From: Sphingopyxis sp. H115 | Lineage (GTDB): Bacteria > Pseudomonadota > Alphaproteobacteria > Sphingomonadales > Sphingomonadaceae | Assembly: GCF_001468465.1 (NCBI RefSeq) | Contig: NZ_LNSA01000036.1 | Coordinates: 1-42,189 of the forward strand | Direction: 5' to 3' | DNA length: 42,189 nt | Part shown: positions 8,551 to 17,738 of the stretch, one piece after another | How positions within the stretch are numbered: the first letter of the stretch is position 1 | How the letters are laid out: every line of letters begins with the position of its first letter | Made by a program: the position numbers and the translations under genes | Notes under the pieces: generated by a model | What the model was told of the DNA's origin: nothing | Seen by the model: the letters and a program-made list of their open reading frames with translations, nothing else | The model's database searches: none

Positions 8551-11286
8551 ATGGCGCCCGCCCCGCTCACTCTTCCCGCGATCCACGCGAGCCACGTCGG
8601 TATCTGGATCGCCGACACGTACGGCCGCGTCCAGCGCGTCGGACGCGGCGAGGCGATCGCCGCGGTCGCGGCAACCCCGCACCTGCTTCTCAACGCGACG
8701 CTGACCGGCGACCGGCTTGGCTATCCTGAACTCTCGGGGCTCGACCTGCTCGAACTCTTCGCCTTCCTCTATCCCGCGCGTTTCGCCGTCCCCACGCCCG
8801 CTGGCATCGCGAGCGTAATCGAACTCGCCCCGCCAAAGGCCGAAGAGGAAATCGCCGCTTTCCTTCCCAGAGCGGCCACTGCAATGCTCGCAAGCCTCGA
8901 CGATGCCGACTGGCCCGAGCGCGAGGGTGCCTGGCACAGCGCCCAGGCGCTGTCGCGTCAACGCTGGCCCTGGTCACCGCTCATCCAATCGCGTCTGACG
9001 GTCCCCGAGGGTAACGAACGTTGGCTCTTCGCGCGGCTGCCCGAATGGGAAGAGCAGCCCCCGCGCGGAGCGCCGCGTCAGGTCACGATCAACCCCGACG
9101 ATGTAACGGCACGCCTTGACCGGCTCACCGGCCACGGCGCCGAACGCCGGCCGGGCCAGCAGGATTATGCCCGCGCCACCACCACGATCTTCGAACCGCG
9201 CGAACGCAAGGACGCGCCGCAGATGCTCGTCGCCGAGGCCGGGACCGGCATCGGCAAGACATTGGGCTATCTCGCCCCCGCAAAGCAGTGGATCGACCAG
9301 TCGGCGGGCAGCGTCTGCATCTCGACCTTCACCAAGGCGCTACAACGCCAGCTATCGCGCGAGACCGAACGGCTCTACCCCGACGCCGCCACGCACCGTG
9401 AAAAGGTCGTCGTGCGCAAGGGGCGCGAAAATTATCTCTGCCTGCTCAATCTGGAGGACGCACTGCAGGGCGGCTTTTCCGGGCGCGCTGCGATTCTCGC
9501 GCAGCTCGTCGCGCGCTGGGCGGCCTATACGCGCGACGGCGACATGATCGGCGGCGACCTGCCCGGCTGGTTGCCCGCGCTCTTCCGCCGCAACGGAACC
9601 ACCGCGCTCACCGACCGCCGCGGCGAGTGCATCTATGCAGGCTGCCCGCATTTCCGCAAATGCTTCATTGAACATTCGGCGCGCGCCGCGACGCAGGCGG
9701 ATATCGTCATCGCCAATCATGCGCTGACGATGGTGCAAGCGGCGCGCCCCCGCGACGGCGGCGCGCCCGCGACGCGGCTGATCTTCGACGAAGGCCATCA
9801 TTTGTGGGACGCCGCCGACAGCATGTTCGCCGCAGCACTCACCGGACAGGAAGCGGTCGAGATCCGCCGCTGGGTGCTCGGTCCCGAGGGCAAGTCGCGC
9901 GGACGCCGCCGCGGGCTCGCCGCACGGCTCGCCGATGTCGCAAGCTATGACGAGGCGGGCGACAGGGCAATTCAGGCCGCGATCGCGGCTGCCGCCGAAC
10001 TGCCCGGCGACGGCTGGCTCGGCCGCTTGTCCGAAAACGAGCCGTGGGGCGCCATCGAACGCCTGCTCGTTGCCGTCCGCGCCATGGTCTATGCGCGCGG
10101 GATCGACAGCCGCACCGCCGACACCGGCTACGGCCTCGAAACCGAGCTTGCCGACCCCGACCCCGAACTCGTCACCGCCGCCGCGAGCGCGAGCGATGCG
10201 ATCGAGGCGCTGCTTCGTCCATTGATGGCGCTCGGCAAACGGCTCGAAGCGCTAATCGAGGATCCGCCCGACTGGCTCGACGGGCAGGCCCGCGCGCGCG
10301 TCGACGGCGCGCGTCACAGCCTCGGCACCCGCATCGACACATTGGGCGGCTGGCTGTCGCTGCTCGGGCGCGTCGGCGGACCCGCGGACCCCGATTTTGT
10401 CGACTGGCTCGCGGTCGGCCGGTACGACGGGCGAGAATTTGACTGCGGCCTCCATCGTCACTGGCTCGACCCTGCGCGCCCGATCGCCGAGGTCGTTTAC
10501 CGTCCCGCGCAGGGCGTTCTCGTCACCTCAGCAACCTTGCGCGGAGGCGGGCATGGCGGCGGCGGCTGGACCGACGCCGATATCCGCACCGGTGCACGCC
10601 ACCTGGACGGCGGCGTCCAGCATTTCGCGGTGCCGAGCCCGTTCAATTATGCGCGCCAATCCGAAGTGCTGATCGTCACCGACATCGCGCGCGGCGACCT
10701 TCCCGCGCTCGCTGGCGCGTACAGTCGGCTGATCGAGGCATCGGGCGGCGGCGCATTGGGGCTGTTCAGCGCGATCCGGCGCCTACGCATCGTCCATTCG
10801 CGTATCGCCGACCGCCTCGCGCGCGCTGGCCTGCCGCTCTATGCGCAACATGTCGACCCGCTCGACACCGGCACGCTCGTCGATATCTTTCGCGCCGATC
10901 CCCATGCTTCGCTGCTCGGCACCGATGCGCTGCGCGATGGCGTCGACGTGCCCGGCGACTCGCTGCGCCTCGTCGTGATGGAAGGCGTTCCCTGGCCCCG
11001 CCCGACGATCCTCCACGCGGCGCGGCGCGCGGCGCAGGGCGGCAGTGCCTATGACGACATGGTCATCCGCGCGCGTATCGGGCAGGCGTTCGGCCGCCTG
11101 ATCCGCCGCGCCGACGATTTCGGACAGTTTGTGATGCTCTCACCCAGCTTTCCGTCACGGCTGCTCAGCGCCTTCCCCGAAGGCACCCCGGTCCGCCGCC
11201 TGCCGCTCGACGAAGCGGTCCATCATGTCGCTGCGGCGAATGTCGAACAGCGAAAAAGCGCATATCCCGCCTTTTCACCGTCATAA
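8551..11286 (+). CDS. DinG/XPD-family ATP-dependent DNA helicase
   Basis: The 911-residue protein is a superfamily 2 helicase of the DinG/XPD branch. It has Walker A GTGIGKT (231-237), the Walker B/DEAH box as DEGH (413-416) and the late motif QAFGRLIRR. Between motifs I and II, cysteines in ENYLCLL, GECIYAGC and FRKCF can form the four-cysteine iron-sulfur cluster of this family. The first 180 residues are not helicase; they contain a segment (LTGDRLGYPELSG, then DLLELFAFLYPARF) that resembles a decayed exonuclease-like region found in alphaproteobacterial relatives. The likely role is 5'-3' unwinding in repair or R-loop removal. The start ATG is short of a clear ribosome-binding site. Confidence 0.9.
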   Translation: MAPAPLTLPAIHASHVGIWIADTYGRVQRVGRGEAIAAVAATPHLLLNATLTGDRLGYPELSGLDLLELFAFLYPARFAVPTPAGIASVIELAPPKAEEEIAAFLPRAATAMLASLDDADWPEREGAWHSAQALSRQRWPWSPLIQSRLTVPEGNERWLFARLPEWEEQPPRGAPRQVTINPDDVTARLDRLTGHGAERRPGQQDYARATTTIFEPRERKDAPQMLVAEAGTGIGKTLGYLAPAKQWIDQSAGSVCISTFTKALQRQLSRETERLYPDAATHREKVVVRKGRENYLCLLNLEDALQGGFSGRAAILAQLVARWAAYTRDGDMIGGDLPGWLPALFRRNGTTALTDRRGECIYAGCPHFRKCFIEHSARAATQADIVIANHALTMVQAARPRDGGAPATRLIFDEGHHLWDAADSMFAAALTGQEAVEIRRWVLGPEGKSRGRRRGLAARLADVASYDEAGDRAIQAAIAAAAELPGDGWLGRLSENEPWGAIERLLVAVRAMVYARGIDSRTADTGYGLETELADPDPELVTAAASASDAIEALLRPLMALGKRLEALIEDPPDWLDGQARARVDGARHSLGTRIDTLGGWLSLLGRVGGPADPDFVDWLAVGRYDGREFDCGLHRHWLDPARPIAEVVYRPAQGVLVTSATLRGGGHGGGGWTDADIRTGARHLDGGVQHFAVPSPFNYARQSEVLIVTDIARGDLPALAGAYSRLIEASGGGALGLFSAIRRLRIVHSRIADRLARAGLPLYAQHVDPLDTGTLVDIFRADPHASLLGTDALRDGVDVPGDSLRLVVMEGVPWPRPTILHAARRAAQGGSAYDDMVIRARIGQAFGRLIRRADDFGQFVMLSPSFPSRLLSAFPEGTPVRRLPLDEAVHHVAAANVEQRKSAYPAFSPS

Positions 11287-11340
11287 GATTGCGGCACAGA
11301 GCGTCCGGTTGAGGGGACGAAGGCAGTTCGGGGAGCGATT

Positions 11341-11892
11341 TTGAAAACTCTGACCATTTTGCGCCACGCCAAATCGGGTTGGGACGTGCAGGTCGAACGC
11401 GATTTCGACCGGCCGATCAACAAACGCGGCGCGCGCGGCGCCGAATTGATCGGGCAATGGCTGAAGCGGCAGAAGCTACCCGTCGATCGCATCGTCGCCT
11501 CGCCTGCGGTGCGCGTGACCGAAACGCTCGATATCTTCCAGCCTGCCGCCAGCCTCGACAGCCTCGAACCACATTGGGACCGCCGCATCTATCTCGCCTC
11601 CGCCGCGACGTTGATCGACGTTATCCGCGACACCGGCCGCGACGCCCAGCACCTCCTGATCTCGGGTCATAATCCGGGGCTGGAGGATCTGATCCTCATG
11701 CTCGTCCCCGAAACCGAAGAAGACATGCTTCGCGCCAGGGTCGAGGAAAAGCTGCCGACCTCGGCGCTCGCCCGCCTCGAGCTCGATATCGCCGATTGGC
11801 ACGATCTCGACACGGGCATGGCGCGCTTCGTCGGTTTCATCCGGCCGCGCGACCTCGATCCGGCGCTAGCGCCGGCAATGGACGAGGATTGA
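11341..11892 (+). CDS. SixA-like phosphohistidine phosphatase (histidine phosphatase family)
   Basis: The 183-residue protein has the histidine phosphatase core: the nucleophile motif LRHAKS at residues 7-12, SPAVRVTET, and the second histidine in SGHNPGLE. These features match the SixA branch, which removes phosphate from phosphohistidine proteins; the true target is unknown. Translation appears to start at a TTG (11341), preceded by GGGAGCG; the family begins right at the beta strand before RHAKS, which supports this start. It follows the helicase by 54 bases and is convergent with the merR-type gene. Confidence 0.85.
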   Translation: MKTLTILRHAKSGWDVQVERDFDRPINKRGARGAELIGQWLKRQKLPVDRIVASPAVRVTETLDIFQPAASLDSLEPHWDRRIYLASAATLIDVIRDTGRDAQHLLISGHNPGLEDLILMLVPETEEDMLRARVEEKLPTSALARLELDIADWHDLDTGMARFVGFIRPRDLDPALAPAMDED

Positions 11893-11902
11893 AGGACGCG
11901 GC

Positions 11903-12289
11903 CTAACCCAGCGCGGCGACAAGCCGCTGGCGAAGTCGGATCAAGGCTTCGACGGGCACCCCGGCAGCAATGCCTTTTGCCGGTGCGCCCCCTTCCTCCG
12001 GAGCATGATAAGCCCGCGACGCCTGCGTGACGCCCGTGCCCGAATCCGACAGCGCCTTGCGCGCACCCTCGACGGTAAAACCCCGCACGTGCAGCAGATC
12101 GTGAATCTGCTCGGCCAGCGCGACATCCTCGGCGCGGTAATAGCGACGGCGCCCCGAACGCTGGAGCGGCTTCAACTGGGGAAAGCGCGTTTCCCAATAG
12201 CGCAGAACGTGCGTCGGGACGCCGATGCGGACGGCGAGTTCGCCGATGGCGAGCATGGCGCCGGACGCCTTGCCGCCATCGTCGGGCAT
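11903..12289 (-). CDS. MerR family transcriptional regulator
   Basis: The protein (128 residues) has an N-terminal MerR winged helix-turn-helix: IGELAVRIGVPTHVLRYWE, then a basic wing with GRRRYYRAEDV. The C-terminus is short and lacks cysteine metal-binding motifs, so a metal sensor is unlikely. ATG 12289 is preferred because AAGGG lies about 8 bases upstream; a GTG at 12304 would add five residues. It follows ihfA by 29 bases, the conserved alphaproteobacterial arrangement, and probably shares its transcript. The regulated genes are unknown. Confidence 0.88.
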   Translation of the reverse strand: MPDDGGKASGAMLAIGELAVRIGVPTHVLRYWETRFPQLKPLQRSGRRRYYRAEDVALAEQIHDLLHVRGFTVEGARKALSDSGTGVTQASRAYHAPEEGGAPAKGIAAGVPVEALIRLRQRLVAALG

Positions 12290-12318
12290 GTCAGGACCCT
12301 TCACGGGAAAAGCCCCGG

Positions 12319-12612
12319 CTATTTACCGGCAACGCGGCCACGCATCGTCTGGCTGGCGCGAAAGGTCATGACCCGGCGCGGCAGGATCGGCACTTCGATA
12401 CCTGTCTTGGGATTGCGGCCGATGCGCTGCGCCTTGTCGCGCAGGACAAAGGTGCCGAACCCCGAAATCTTCACATTCTGTCCGGTTGCGAGCGCGTCGG
12501 ACATATGATCCAGGATCGATTCGACGATCGTCGCTGATTCGTTGCGCGACAGGCCGATCTGCTGGTTGATCCGCGTCGCAATGTCGGCCCGGGTGAGCGT
12601 CCCTGCAGTCAT
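12319..12612 (-). CDS. ihfA: Integration host factor alpha subunit
   Basis: The 97-residue protein is a HU/IHF-family DNA-bending protein. It begins with [10 protein letters not shown], carries the core [12 protein letters not shown] and the DNA-intercalating arm region [12 protein letters not shown], and ends with an alpha-type tail ([10 protein letters not shown]). As a heterodimer with IhfB it bends DNA sharply in the nucleoid and assists transcription, replication and recombination. The ATG at 12612 follows a strong GGGGAAGGG site. The 149 bases upstream, between it and fabH, probably contain its own promoter. Confidence 0.95.
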   Translation of the reverse strand: MTAGTLTRADIATRINQQIGLSRNESATIVESILDHMSDALATGQNVKISGFGTFVLRDKAQRIGRNPKTGIEVPILPRRVMTFRASQTMRGRVAGK

Positions 12613-12761
12613 GTTGATCCCTTCCCCCTCGTAAAGCACATGAGCGAACGGGTCTCCGACAGCCCCCACCGTCGCGAGTCCCGTTTATCTATGTAACAAA
12701 TGCGAATTAATCCTCCAAACTGAAACGGATGGAGCGAGAAGTTCATGCGCCGGGGTGATGG

Positions 12762-13727
12762 CTATATCCGCAACACCGCCGCACCCCAGGTAAAGCCGCC
12801 GCCCATCGCTTCGAGCACGACCAGATCGCCGCGCTTGATGCGGCCGTCGCGCACTGCAAGATCGAGCGCGAGCGGCACCGACGCGGCCGATGTATTGGCG
12901 TGCTGGTCCACGGTCAGCACGACGCGTTCGGAGGGCAGGCCCAGCTTTTTGGCCGTCGCGTCGATGATCCGCTTGTTCGCCTGGTGGGGAACGACCCAGT
13001 CGATCTGCTCGGCCGACAGGCCGACGTCGGCCATCACTTCACCGAGCACCGAGGCAAGGTTGGTGACCGCATGACGAAACACCTCGCGGCCCTGCATCCG
13101 GACATGGCCGACCGTTCCGGTCGTCGACGGCCCGCCATCGACATAAAGCATGTCGCAATATTGCCCTTCGGCGTGAAGCCGCGTCGCAAGGATGCCTCGA
13201 TCGTCCTCGACCTCTTCTGCCGACAGCACGACCGCACCGGCGCCGTCGCCGAACAGCACGCAGGTCGTTCGATCTTCCCAATCGAGGATACGACTGAAGG
13301 TTTCGCTTCCGATCACCAGCGCATGCCTCGCGGCGCCGGTGCGCAGCATCGCGTCGGCGACCGACACCGCATAGAGGAAACCGGAGCAAACGGCGGCCAC
13401 GTCGAAGGCGATGCAATCGGGTGCACCAATCAACGCCTGCACCTTGGTCGCGCTGGCGGGAAATGTATTGTCTGGGGTGGCCGTCGCCACGATGATCAGG
13501 CCGATATCCGCCGGCTGGAGCCCTGCGGCCTGAAGCGCCTCTTTCGCCGCATCAGCGCCAAGCGTCGCTGTCGTTTCATCGGGTTCGGCAATATGGCGGA
13601 AACGGATGCCGGTTCGCTCGACGATCCATTCGTCGCTGGTATCGACGCGCTCGGCGAGCTCCGCATTCGACACCCGCGTGCGCGGCAGCGCCGATCCGGT
13701 CCCGGCCAGAATCGCGCGGCGCGTCAT
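12762..13727 (-). CDS. fabH: 3-oxoacyl-[acyl-carrier-protein] synthase III
   Basis: The 321-residue enzyme starts fatty acid synthesis by condensing acetyl-CoA with malonyl-ACP. The catalytic triad is visible: C114 in [10 protein letters not shown]248 in VPHQANKR and N278 in HANTSAAS. The start ATG overlaps the plsX stop as ATGA (13724-13727), so translation is likely coupled. An upstream in-frame extension lies entirely inside plsX and is rejected. Confidence 0.96.
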   Translation of the reverse strand: MTRRAILAGTGSALPRTRVSNAELAERVDTSDEWIVERTGIRFRHIAEPDETTATLGADAAKEALQAAGLQPADIGLIIVATATPDNTFPASATKVQALIGAPDCIAFDVAAVCSGFLYAVSVADAMLRTGAARHALVIGSETFSRILDWEDRTTCVLFGDGAGAVVLSAEEVEDDRGILATRLHAEGQYCDMLYVDGGPSTTGTVGHVRMQGREVFRHAVTNLASVLGEVMADVGLSAEQIDWVVPHQANKRIIDATAKKLGLPSERVVLTVDQHANTSAASVPLALDLAVRDGRIKRGDLVVLEAMGGGFTWGAAVLRI

Positions 13728-14758
13728 GCGGCTGCGCCACTGCGGAAATTCGCAAGATCTTCGGTCACCTGGCGCGTAATGTCCTTTTCGATCAGCTCGG
13801 CGCACAAGTGGACGCAATTGGCGACCCCCTTCGCATCGGCGCTGCCATGGCTTTTGAGCACCACGCCGTTGAGGCCAAGGAACACCGCGCCGTTGTGATT
13901 ATTGGGGTCGAGATGGTGGCGCAGCAACTCGGTCGCGGGGCGCGAGATCAGGAAGCCGATCTTCGACCGCGTCGAGCTGGTGAAGGCGCGGCGGAGCAGG
14001 TCGGTCACGAAACGCGCCGTGCCCTCGATCGTTTTCAATGCGATGTTGCCCGAAAAACCGTCGTGGACGATGACATCCACATTGCCGCGCGACAATTTAT
14101 CGCCTTCGATGAAGCCGGCAAATTCCATCGGCAGCCCGTGCGCCTCGCGCAGCCGCGCCGCGGCATCACGGATCTCGTCGGTGCCCTTCAATTCTTCGGT
14201 ACCGATATTCAGCAGCGCGACGCGCGGCTTTTGGAGGCCCATCGCGGTGCGCGCATAGGCTGCGCCCATGACCGCGAACTGGATGAGGTTGTTGGCGTCG
14301 CAATCGGTGTTGGCGCCAAGGTCGAGCATGACGACGTCATTATCGCCGAGCGTCGGCAACAATGCGGCGAGCGCCGGCCGGTCGATCCCGGGCATCGTGC
14401 GCAGCGCCAGCTTCGCCATCGCCATCAGCGCGCCGGTATTGCCCGCGGACACGGCGCCGCCCGCATCGCCGCGCTTTACCGCGTCGATTGCGAGCCCCAT
14501 CGAGGTGCTCTTGGCCTTGCGGATCGCCTGGCTGGGCTTGTCCTCGCCCGAAACCACGCCGTCGGTGTGGAGAATATCCGACGCCGCGCGCAGATTGGGG
14601 TGGTTTTCGAGCGCCGCCTTGATCCGTACTTCGTCGCCTACGAGCAGGAAGCGGAGGCCATCATGCTGGTGGCGCGCCATCGCAGCGCCGGCGAGCATCA
14701 CGCGCACGCCGACGTCACCGCCCATCGCATCGATTGCGATTCGCGGTGTCAGTGCCAT
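13724..14758 (-). CDS. plsX: Phosphate acyltransferase PlsX
   Basis: The 344-residue protein converts acyl-ACP to acyl-phosphate, the acyl donor for PlsY in phospholipid synthesis. It shows the N-terminal IAIDAMGGD signature of the family, with the conserved [10 protein letters not shown] and VHDGFSGN segments. It sits between rpmF (21 bases upstream) and fabH (four-base overlap), the common bacterial rpmF-plsX-fabH arrangement that links membrane lipid supply to growth. Confidence 0.97.
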   Translation of the reverse strand: MALTPRIAIDAMGGDVGVRVMLAGAAMARHQHDGLRFLLVGDEVRIKAALENHPNLRAASDILHTDGVVSGEDKPSQAIRKAKSTSMGLAIDAVKRGDAGGAVSAGNTGALMAMAKLALRTMPGIDRPALAALLPTLGDNDVVMLDLGANTDCDANNLIQFAVMGAAYARTAMGLQKPRVALLNIGTEELKGTDEIRDAAARLREAHGLPMEFAGFIEGDKLSRGNVDVIVHDGFSGNIALKTIEGTARFVTDLLRRAFTSSTRSKIGFLISRPATELLRHHLDPNNHNGAVFLGLNGVVLKSHGSADAKGVANCVHLCAELIEKDITRQVTEDLANFRSGAAA

Positions 14759-14779
14759 CTAATGCCCTCCGGCCTGATT

Positions 14780-14959
14780 TTACGCGCCGACCGACACCAC
14801 TTCGCGGCCGTTATAATGGCCGCAGGCGTTGCAAAGATTGTGCGGGCGCTTCAGCTCGCCGCAGTTCGGGCATTCCTGGAAGGCTTCGACCTTCAGGCTG
14901 TCGTGGCTGCGACGCATGCCGCGCTTCGAGGGCGAGGTTTTTCGCTTGGGAACGGCCAT
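14780..14959 (-). CDS. rpmF: 50S ribosomal protein L32
   Basis: A 59-residue protein starting [13 protein letters not shown], the L32 signature, followed by a zinc-ribbon-like arrangement CPNC ... CNAC. The length is typical. GCAGGAAAA lies just before the ATG. It is first in the rpmF-plsX-fabH run. Confidence 0.97.
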   Translation of the reverse strand: MAVPKRKTSPSKRGMRRSHDSLKVEAFQECPNCGELKRPHNLCNACGHYNGREVVSVGA

Positions 14960-15301
14960 GATTTTTCCTGCATTCTCAAATAGTGTGTCACGAATCGGCT
15001 GCCCGGATTTGTCAGTCCCGTCGCCGGAAATGACTGGCCCGCCCGCCAAGCCGAAGCCTGTTCCCGCCCGAATGGAGCGGGAAAATCTTCTGCCGGAAGG
15101 TGCCTCAACGCCAGATGGTGTCGGGTGCCGGATCGGGCGCGGCTATAGCGTTTTTGCCCGCAAAGGCAAGCCCATTGCGCGCAGGAATAGCGCCGACTTC
15201 ATTCCCCTCACCGTGCGGAGCTACACATGCTTGCCCTACTCACTCAGCGCTGCCACATCTCTCGCACTGCCGGAATGCCGGCCAATAGGGGGGGACATAA
15301 C
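14960..15301. other. Divergent intergenic region between rpmF and the MAPEG gene
   Basis: About 340 bases with no protein-like frame and no recognised RNA. It must hold the promoter of the rpmF operon on the left and of the MAPEG gene on the right, whose AGGGGGGGA ribosome-binding region is at its end. I could not pick a convincing promoter hexamer pair. Confidence 0.5.
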
Positions 15302-15739
15302 ATGATAATCTTGCCGATCAGCCTGACGATCGCCGCCGGCGCGGCGCTGCTCAACCTGTGGCTCTCGATCCGAGTCGGCCGCGTGCGGACCAGGGAAAAG
15401 GTCTTCATCGGCGATGGCGGCAATGACCTTTTGACGCGCCGCATGCGCGCGCATAGCAATTTCGTCGAAAATACGGCCTTTGTCCTGATCCTGCTCGCGC
15501 TCGTCGAACTCGGCTTCGGCTCGTCGATGTGGCTGTGGGGAGTCGGCGCGCTTTACCTCGTCGGCCGTATCCTGCACGCGATGGGCATGGACGGGATGAT
15601 GTGGGGCCGCATGGCCGGCACGATCATCACCATGCTCACCCAGCTCGGCCTCGCCCTCGGCGCACTCGCGATCGTCTATACGACACCGACGAACATCACG
15701 ACGACCGAAATCGAAACGGTAGCCGCCGAACCGCGCTGA
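15302..15739 (+). CDS. MAPEG family membrane protein
   Basis: This 145-residue integral membrane protein has about four hydrophobic helices and the MAPEG pattern: a cytosolic stretch after helix 1 with RMRAHSNFVEN, then LYLVGRILHAMG. Family members include glutathione-dependent and eicosanoid enzymes; the bacterial role is mostly unknown. The ATG at 15302 is preferred over 15227 because a G-rich ribosome-binding site precedes it and helix 1 starts there. It ends two bases before the opposing metallo-hydrolase gene. Confidence 0.87.
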   Translation: MIILPISLTIAAGAALLNLWLSIRVGRVRTREKVFIGDGGNDLLTRRMRAHSNFVENTAFVLILLALVELGFGSSMWLWGVGALYLVGRILHAMGMDGMMWGRMAGTIITMLTQLGLALGALAIVYTTPTNITTTEIETVAAEPR

Positions 15740-15741
15740 TC

Positions 15742-16407
15742 CTAGCTGCCCAGCGCCATATCGCTCACGAACGGGTTGGTCCGCCGTTCGTGGGCGAAAT
15801 TGCTGTGAGCGCCGTGCCCCGGGAGGAAGGTAGTGTCGCCGCCGAGCGGCCACAGCTTCTGCGTGATCGAATCGAGCAGCTGCTGGTGATTGCCGCGGGG
15901 GAAATCGGTGCGCCCGATCGAGCCCTGAAAGATCACGTCGCCGACAATCGCCAGCTTCGACGGCGCGTGATGAAAGACGACATGCCCCGGCGTGTGCCCC
16001 GGGCAATGGATGACGTCGATCTCCAGATTGCCGACGGTCACCGTGTCGCCGTCGACCAGCCAGCGGTCGGGCTCGAAGGATTCGCCGACCATGCCGAAAC
16101 GCGCGCCATCCTCAGCAAAGGCTTCGATCCAGAACCGGTCGTCCTCGTGCGGCCCCTCGATCGGCACGCCCAGCTCTTTCGCCAGCATCCCCGCCTGTCC
16201 GCAATGATCCATATGCCCATGGGTGACGAGGATCTTCTCGACCTCAACGCCGGTCTGCTTGACCGCTTCCTTCAGCTTGGGCAGGTCGCCGCCGGGATCG
16301 ACAAATGCAGCCTTGTTCGTCGCGGTGCACCACAGCAAGGTGCAATTCTGCTGGAAAGCGGTAACCGGCACGATCGCCGCGCGCATCGGGGGGGTGGGAG
16401 CGTTCAT
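15742..16407 (-). CDS. Metallo-beta-lactamase-fold hydrolase (glyoxalase II-like)
   Basis: The 221-residue protein carries the binuclear metal site THGHMDHCG (HxHxDH), the third-ligand region HCPGHTPGH, GDVIF, and a C-terminal PGHGAHSN. This matches the short glyoxalase II-like (YcbL-type) MBL proteins that hydrolyse thioesters, with the substrate unproven. The ATG at 16407 places family-typical sequence (VPVTAFQQNC) near the N-terminus. It follows the retropepsin-like gene by 48 bases on the same strand. Confidence 0.88.
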   Translation of the reverse strand: MNAPTPPMRAAIVPVTAFQQNCTLLWCTATNKAAFVDPGGDLPKLKEAVKQTGVEVEKILVTHGHMDHCGQAGMLAKELGVPIEGPHEDDRFWIEAFAEDGARFGMVGESFEPDRWLVDGDTVTVGNLEIDVIHCPGHTPGHVVFHHAPSKLAIVGDVIFQGSIGRTDFPRGNHQQLLDSITQKLWPLGGDTTFLPGHGAHSNFAHERRTNPFVSDMALGS

Positions 16408-16455
16408 GGCGCTCGATGTGGGGAAATTGGCCCGCTTTGGCAAGTCTGCGCCGCC

Positions 16456-17016
16456 TCAGCGCAGCGTCATCGTATCGCCCTCAACATTCACCGCGTCGAG
16501 TTTCGAGAGGAAGCTTTGGCCAAGCAGCGACACACCCATGTCGGCGTCGACGACCGCGGCCTGCACCTGCCGCACTTCGAGCCCGTCGACTTCGACGCTG
16601 TCGAGCATGACCGTCCGCATCGGCACGTCGCCGCCCGCAGTGCGCGCCATCCCGCTGACCGGCAGGTCGTCGACGTCGATCCCGATCGCTTCGGCATCGC
16701 GGCGGGTGAGTGCGATGATCGACGCGCCGCTGTCGACCATCATGCGGACGTTCGTGCCATCGATTTCCGCATCGGCGTAAAAATGCGAGTCGCCGGACCG
16801 GCCGAGCCTCACCTCCCCGCCCGATGATCGGGACGCCGGCGATGGTTCGGACGACCATCCGCCGCGCCTGCCGCGCTGCGTCGTCCAGTTGCTGTGGGCG
16901 TCGTCGGCGTTTTCGGCCGACGCGCGCGCATCGCTGGCCGACCGTCCGGCGATCCCCGCCATCCCGATCGACGCCACCGCGATCACCGCGGCCAAGCCAA
17001 GAAAACGCCCCATCAT
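16456..17016 (-). CDS. Retropepsin-like aspartic protease, periplasmic (clan AA)
   Basis: The 186-residue protein has an N-terminal signal or anchor segment (FLGLAAVIAVASIGMAGIAG), a serine/arginine-rich linker, and one retropepsin domain with the catalytic motif MVDSGASI and the second-half element GVSLLGQSFLSKL. Single-domain proteases of this type act as dimers; alphaproteobacterial members are annotated as TIGR02281/clan AA proteases of unknown substrate. The start is the first of two ATGs (17016), with AAAAGG upstream. It lies 35 bases after the unknown secreted protein and 48 before the metallo-hydrolase, suggesting co-transcription. Confidence 0.86.
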   Translation of the reverse strand: MMGRFLGLAAVIAVASIGMAGIAGRSASDARASAENADDAHSNWTTQRGRRGGWSSEPSPASRSSGGEVRLGRSGDSHFYADAEIDGTNVRMMVDSGASIIALTRRDAEAIGIDVDDLPVSGMARTAGGDVPMRTVMLDSVEVDGLEVRQVQAAVVDADMGVSLLGQSFLSKLDAVNVEGDTMTLR

Positions 17017-17051
17017 GCGGCGCCTTTTCGCAAACACAGGTTGGTTATTGG

Positions 17052-17663
17052 TTAAGCCGGGGCCTGTTCGATGAAAGCCCGCCAGGCCGAAGTCGTCCCA
17101 CGGATCGAATAAACGATCCGCGCGCAGGCATAGGAACGCCCCGGGCGGTTGTCGGCCTCGGTTGCAGTCGCCGGCCAAGGCCCCGTGCCGTCACCGCCCG
17201 CCGACCAGCAGACGATCGCCTCGGCCTCCTTTCCTGCTTCGATCGCGGCACGTTCGTCGGCGCTCAGCGATGCAGGGGCGCGCCAGCCGAGGATCGCGCG
17301 GTGCGTGAAGCCTTTGGAGAAAAGCGCGCGCCGGAACGGACTGTGACGATCGCCGAGAAGATTTTCGACGCGCACGCGGTCGGCGGCAGACAGCCATTGC
17401 CCGCCGAGCAAGGGTGCCCACGCCGCCTCGTCGCGCGAACGGAGCGCCGCGACCAATTCGTCGGCTGCCGCCGCAAAGCGCGGCGTCCACGCCGAATCCA
17501 CTGCGAGCGGAACAAGTTGTGAGGGGGGCGACGAAGCCTCGGGCGCGGTCGGCAACAGCGACGCCGGCGCCGCGATTGCAGCAACGGGGGCTGCGAGAAT
17601 GGCGACGAGCGCCAACGAAATCGGCATAGCGCGCATGCCGCGCGATCTATGGTCAGGACCCAT
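17052..17663 (-). CDS. Secreted protein of unknown function
   Basis: The 203-residue protein has a signal peptide (SLALVAILAAPVAAIAAPA) and a mature part with no domain I recognise. Two cysteines (IVCWSAGG and SYACARIVY) could form a disulfide in the periplasm. The C-terminal half is well ordered in composition (GRSYACARIVYSIRG, WRAFIEQAPA), which supports a real gene. ATG 17663 is chosen because AAGGGA precedes it by about 9 bases; the internal ATG at 17636 has none. It lies between the YgfZ-like gene and the retropepsin-like gene. Confidence 0.75.
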   Translation of the reverse strand: MGPDHRSRGMRAMPISLALVAILAAPVAAIAAPASLLPTAPEASSPPSQLVPLAVDSAWTPRFAAAADELVAALRSRDEAAWAPLLGGQWLSAADRVRVENLLGDRHSPFRRALFSKGFTHRAILGWRAPASLSADERAAIEAGKEAEAIVCWSAGGDGTGPWPATATEADNRPGRSYACARIVYSIRGTTSAWRAFIEQAPA

Positions 17664-17738
17664 CTCGACGTCCCTTCTGGACTTGACCTCGAACGTGCAA
17701 TGAATGGGTTACGACCCTAGCAGCAAAAGCTGCATCTG

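Noticed and set aside
13808..14983. Long 391-codon plus-strand frame over plsX and rpmF
   Set aside because: It is antisense to two clearly recognised conserved genes and has no domain pattern.
15529..16827. 432-codon plus-strand frame over the MAPEG end, metallo-hydrolase and protease genes
   Set aside because: It spans three recognised genes in shadow frames and shows low-complexity arginine/histidine-rich sequence.
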